6,000 nucleotides of DNA from NCBI GenBank assembly GCA_002432095.1, contig DJFQ01000207.1:1-6000 (forward strand), given 5' to 3'. Source of the DNA: Marinagarivorans sp. UBA5868. Lineage in GTDB: Bacteria; Pseudomonadota; Gammaproteobacteria; Pseudomonadales; Cellvibrionaceae. Position numbers and translations under genes: made by a program. The notes below the pieces were generated by a model that saw only the letters and a list, made by a program, of their open reading frames with translations, was not told where the DNA came from and searched no databases. Numbering within the stretch: position 1 is the first letter of the stretch; each line of letters starts with the position of its first letter. Positions 5,339 through 6,000 of this stretch are shown here, piece after piece.

Positions 5339-6000
5339 ATGACTGATCGAATTTTATTGGCAACCCGCAAGGGACTGTTGGATTTTGGCAAGCGTTCTGG
5401 ACGCTGGGAGATGGTGCGCATCAGCTTTGCCGGCCAACCTGTAAGTGCGGTGCTACGGGATGCGGACAAGGGTCTGCTGTACGCCGCGCTCAACCTCGGA
5501 CATTTTGGTGTAAAGCTGCACCGCTCCGCGGACGATGGAGAGAATTGGCAGGAAATCGGCTGCCCGAGTTATGCGGATATAGACGGTGATGAAAAGCCCA
5601 GTTTGCAACTGATTTGGATTATGGAGCGCGACCGTCATGGCAATCTTTGGGCGGGCACCATTCCCGGTGGTTTATTTAAAAGCACCGACAATGGCGATAC
5701 CTGGCAGCTCAATGAAAACCTTTGGGATAATCCAATGCGCAAGGAATGGTTCGGCGGTGGTTATGATGCGGCTGGTATCCATTCCATCTGCATCGACCCG
5801 CGGCGCGATGGTTATATGGCATTGGCGGTGAGTTGTGGTGGCGTTTGGTTGAGTGACGATTACGGTGATACTTGGCGACCGTCTACCAAAGGCATGATCG
5901 CCGACTATATGCCGCCGGAGGCGGCGGAAAACCCGGCTACGCAAGACCCACATCGCTTGGTCCAGTGTGCGGGGGAACCCGATCATTTTTGGGTGCAGCA
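5339..6000 (+). CDS. BNR/Asp-box beta-propeller (sialidase-like) protein, 3' end beyond window
   Basis: The first 220 codons of a longer gene are seen. Three Asp-box motifs (S-x-D-x-G-x-T/N-W) are visible: SADDGENW (63-70), STDNGDTW (115-122) and SDDYGDTW (172-179). They mark successive blades of a beta-propeller of the sialidase/BNR or photosystem-assembly Ycf48-like superfamily. Between them are blade strands such as LLYAALNLGHFGVKLHRS, NLWAGTIPGGLFKS and YMALAVSCGGVWLS. There is no signal peptide: the protein begins MTDRILLATRKGLL, itself a propeller strand, so it is probably cytoplasmic. That is unusual for a true sialidase, and the Arg triad of sialidases cannot be recognised in this part. 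The start is ATG 5339, with GGGA 8 bases upstream. An in-frame ATG at 5330 would add only MTF and has no spaced ribosome site. It lies 45 bases after the MoaD-like gene with no terminator between, suggesting an operon. Enzymatic activity is not established. Confidence 0.82.
   Translation, partial: MTDRILLATRKGLLDFGKRSGRWEMVRISFAGQPVSAVLRDADKGLLYAALNLGHFGVKLHRSADDGENWQEIGCPSYADIDGDEKPSLQLIWIMERDRHGNLWAGTIPGGLFKSTDNGDTWQLNENLWDNPMRKEWFGGGYDAAGIHSICIDPRRDGYMALAVSCGGVWLSDDYGDTWRPSTKGMIADYMPPEAAENPATQDPHRLVQCAGEPDHFWVQ

Noticed and set aside
5672..5986. 104-codon minus-strand frame opposite the Asp-box gene
   Set aside because: The plus-strand frame has three Asp boxes; the opposite frame has no ribosome site or motif.
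5339..6000. Calling the Asp-box protein a sialidase
   Set aside because: Asp boxes occur in many non-sialidase propellers, no signal peptide is present, and the catalytic Arg triad and Tyr/Glu pair cannot be identified in the visible part.

Overview
The window has roughly balanced base composition and compact gene packing. It carries a phosphate-selective-porin relative, a ToxR/CadC-type membrane regulator with a beta-propeller sensor region, and a LysE/RhtB exporter. This combination suggests the chromosome of a free-living, probably aquatic, gammaproteobacterium. That placement is an inference from gene content, not from a marker gene. I saw no rRNA, tRNA, CRISPR array, transposase or phage gene.

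Left part (1-1543, minus strand). The first 704 bases are the 5' end of an outer-membrane porin of the OprO/OprP type, which runs off the left edge. About 300 non-coding bases follow. They contain a good intrinsic terminator for the next minus-strand gene, a 179-residue secreted protein of unknown function with four cysteines and a strong ribosome binding site.

Middle (1544-4162). A non-coding stretch of 411 bases separates the secreted-protein gene from a divergent regulator gene. Its most striking content is a degenerate 19-bp tandem repeat of six clear units plus decayed flanking units. The regulator starts at a GTG and is 735 residues long. It has a cytoplasmic winged-helix domain, one membrane segment and a large periplasmic part with TolB/WD40-like repeats.

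Right part (4163-6000). A LysE/RhtB-family exporter gene converges on the regulator, with only 10 bases between the stop codons. Divergent from it is an apparent operon of two genes. The first encodes a MoaD/ThiS-like ubiquitin-fold sulfur carrier ending in Gly-Gly. The second encodes a BNR/Asp-box beta-propeller protein that runs off the right edge.

Working together: the regulator could sense a periplasmic condition and act on nearby genes, the divergent secreted-protein gene being the simplest target, but nothing in the sequence proves this. The carrier and Asp-box genes look co-transcribed. No MoaE, ThiF/MoeB or thiazole-synthesis gene is present here, so the partner of the carrier is unknown. 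The carrier/Asp-box pair and the 19-bp array are the two items most worth pursuing.
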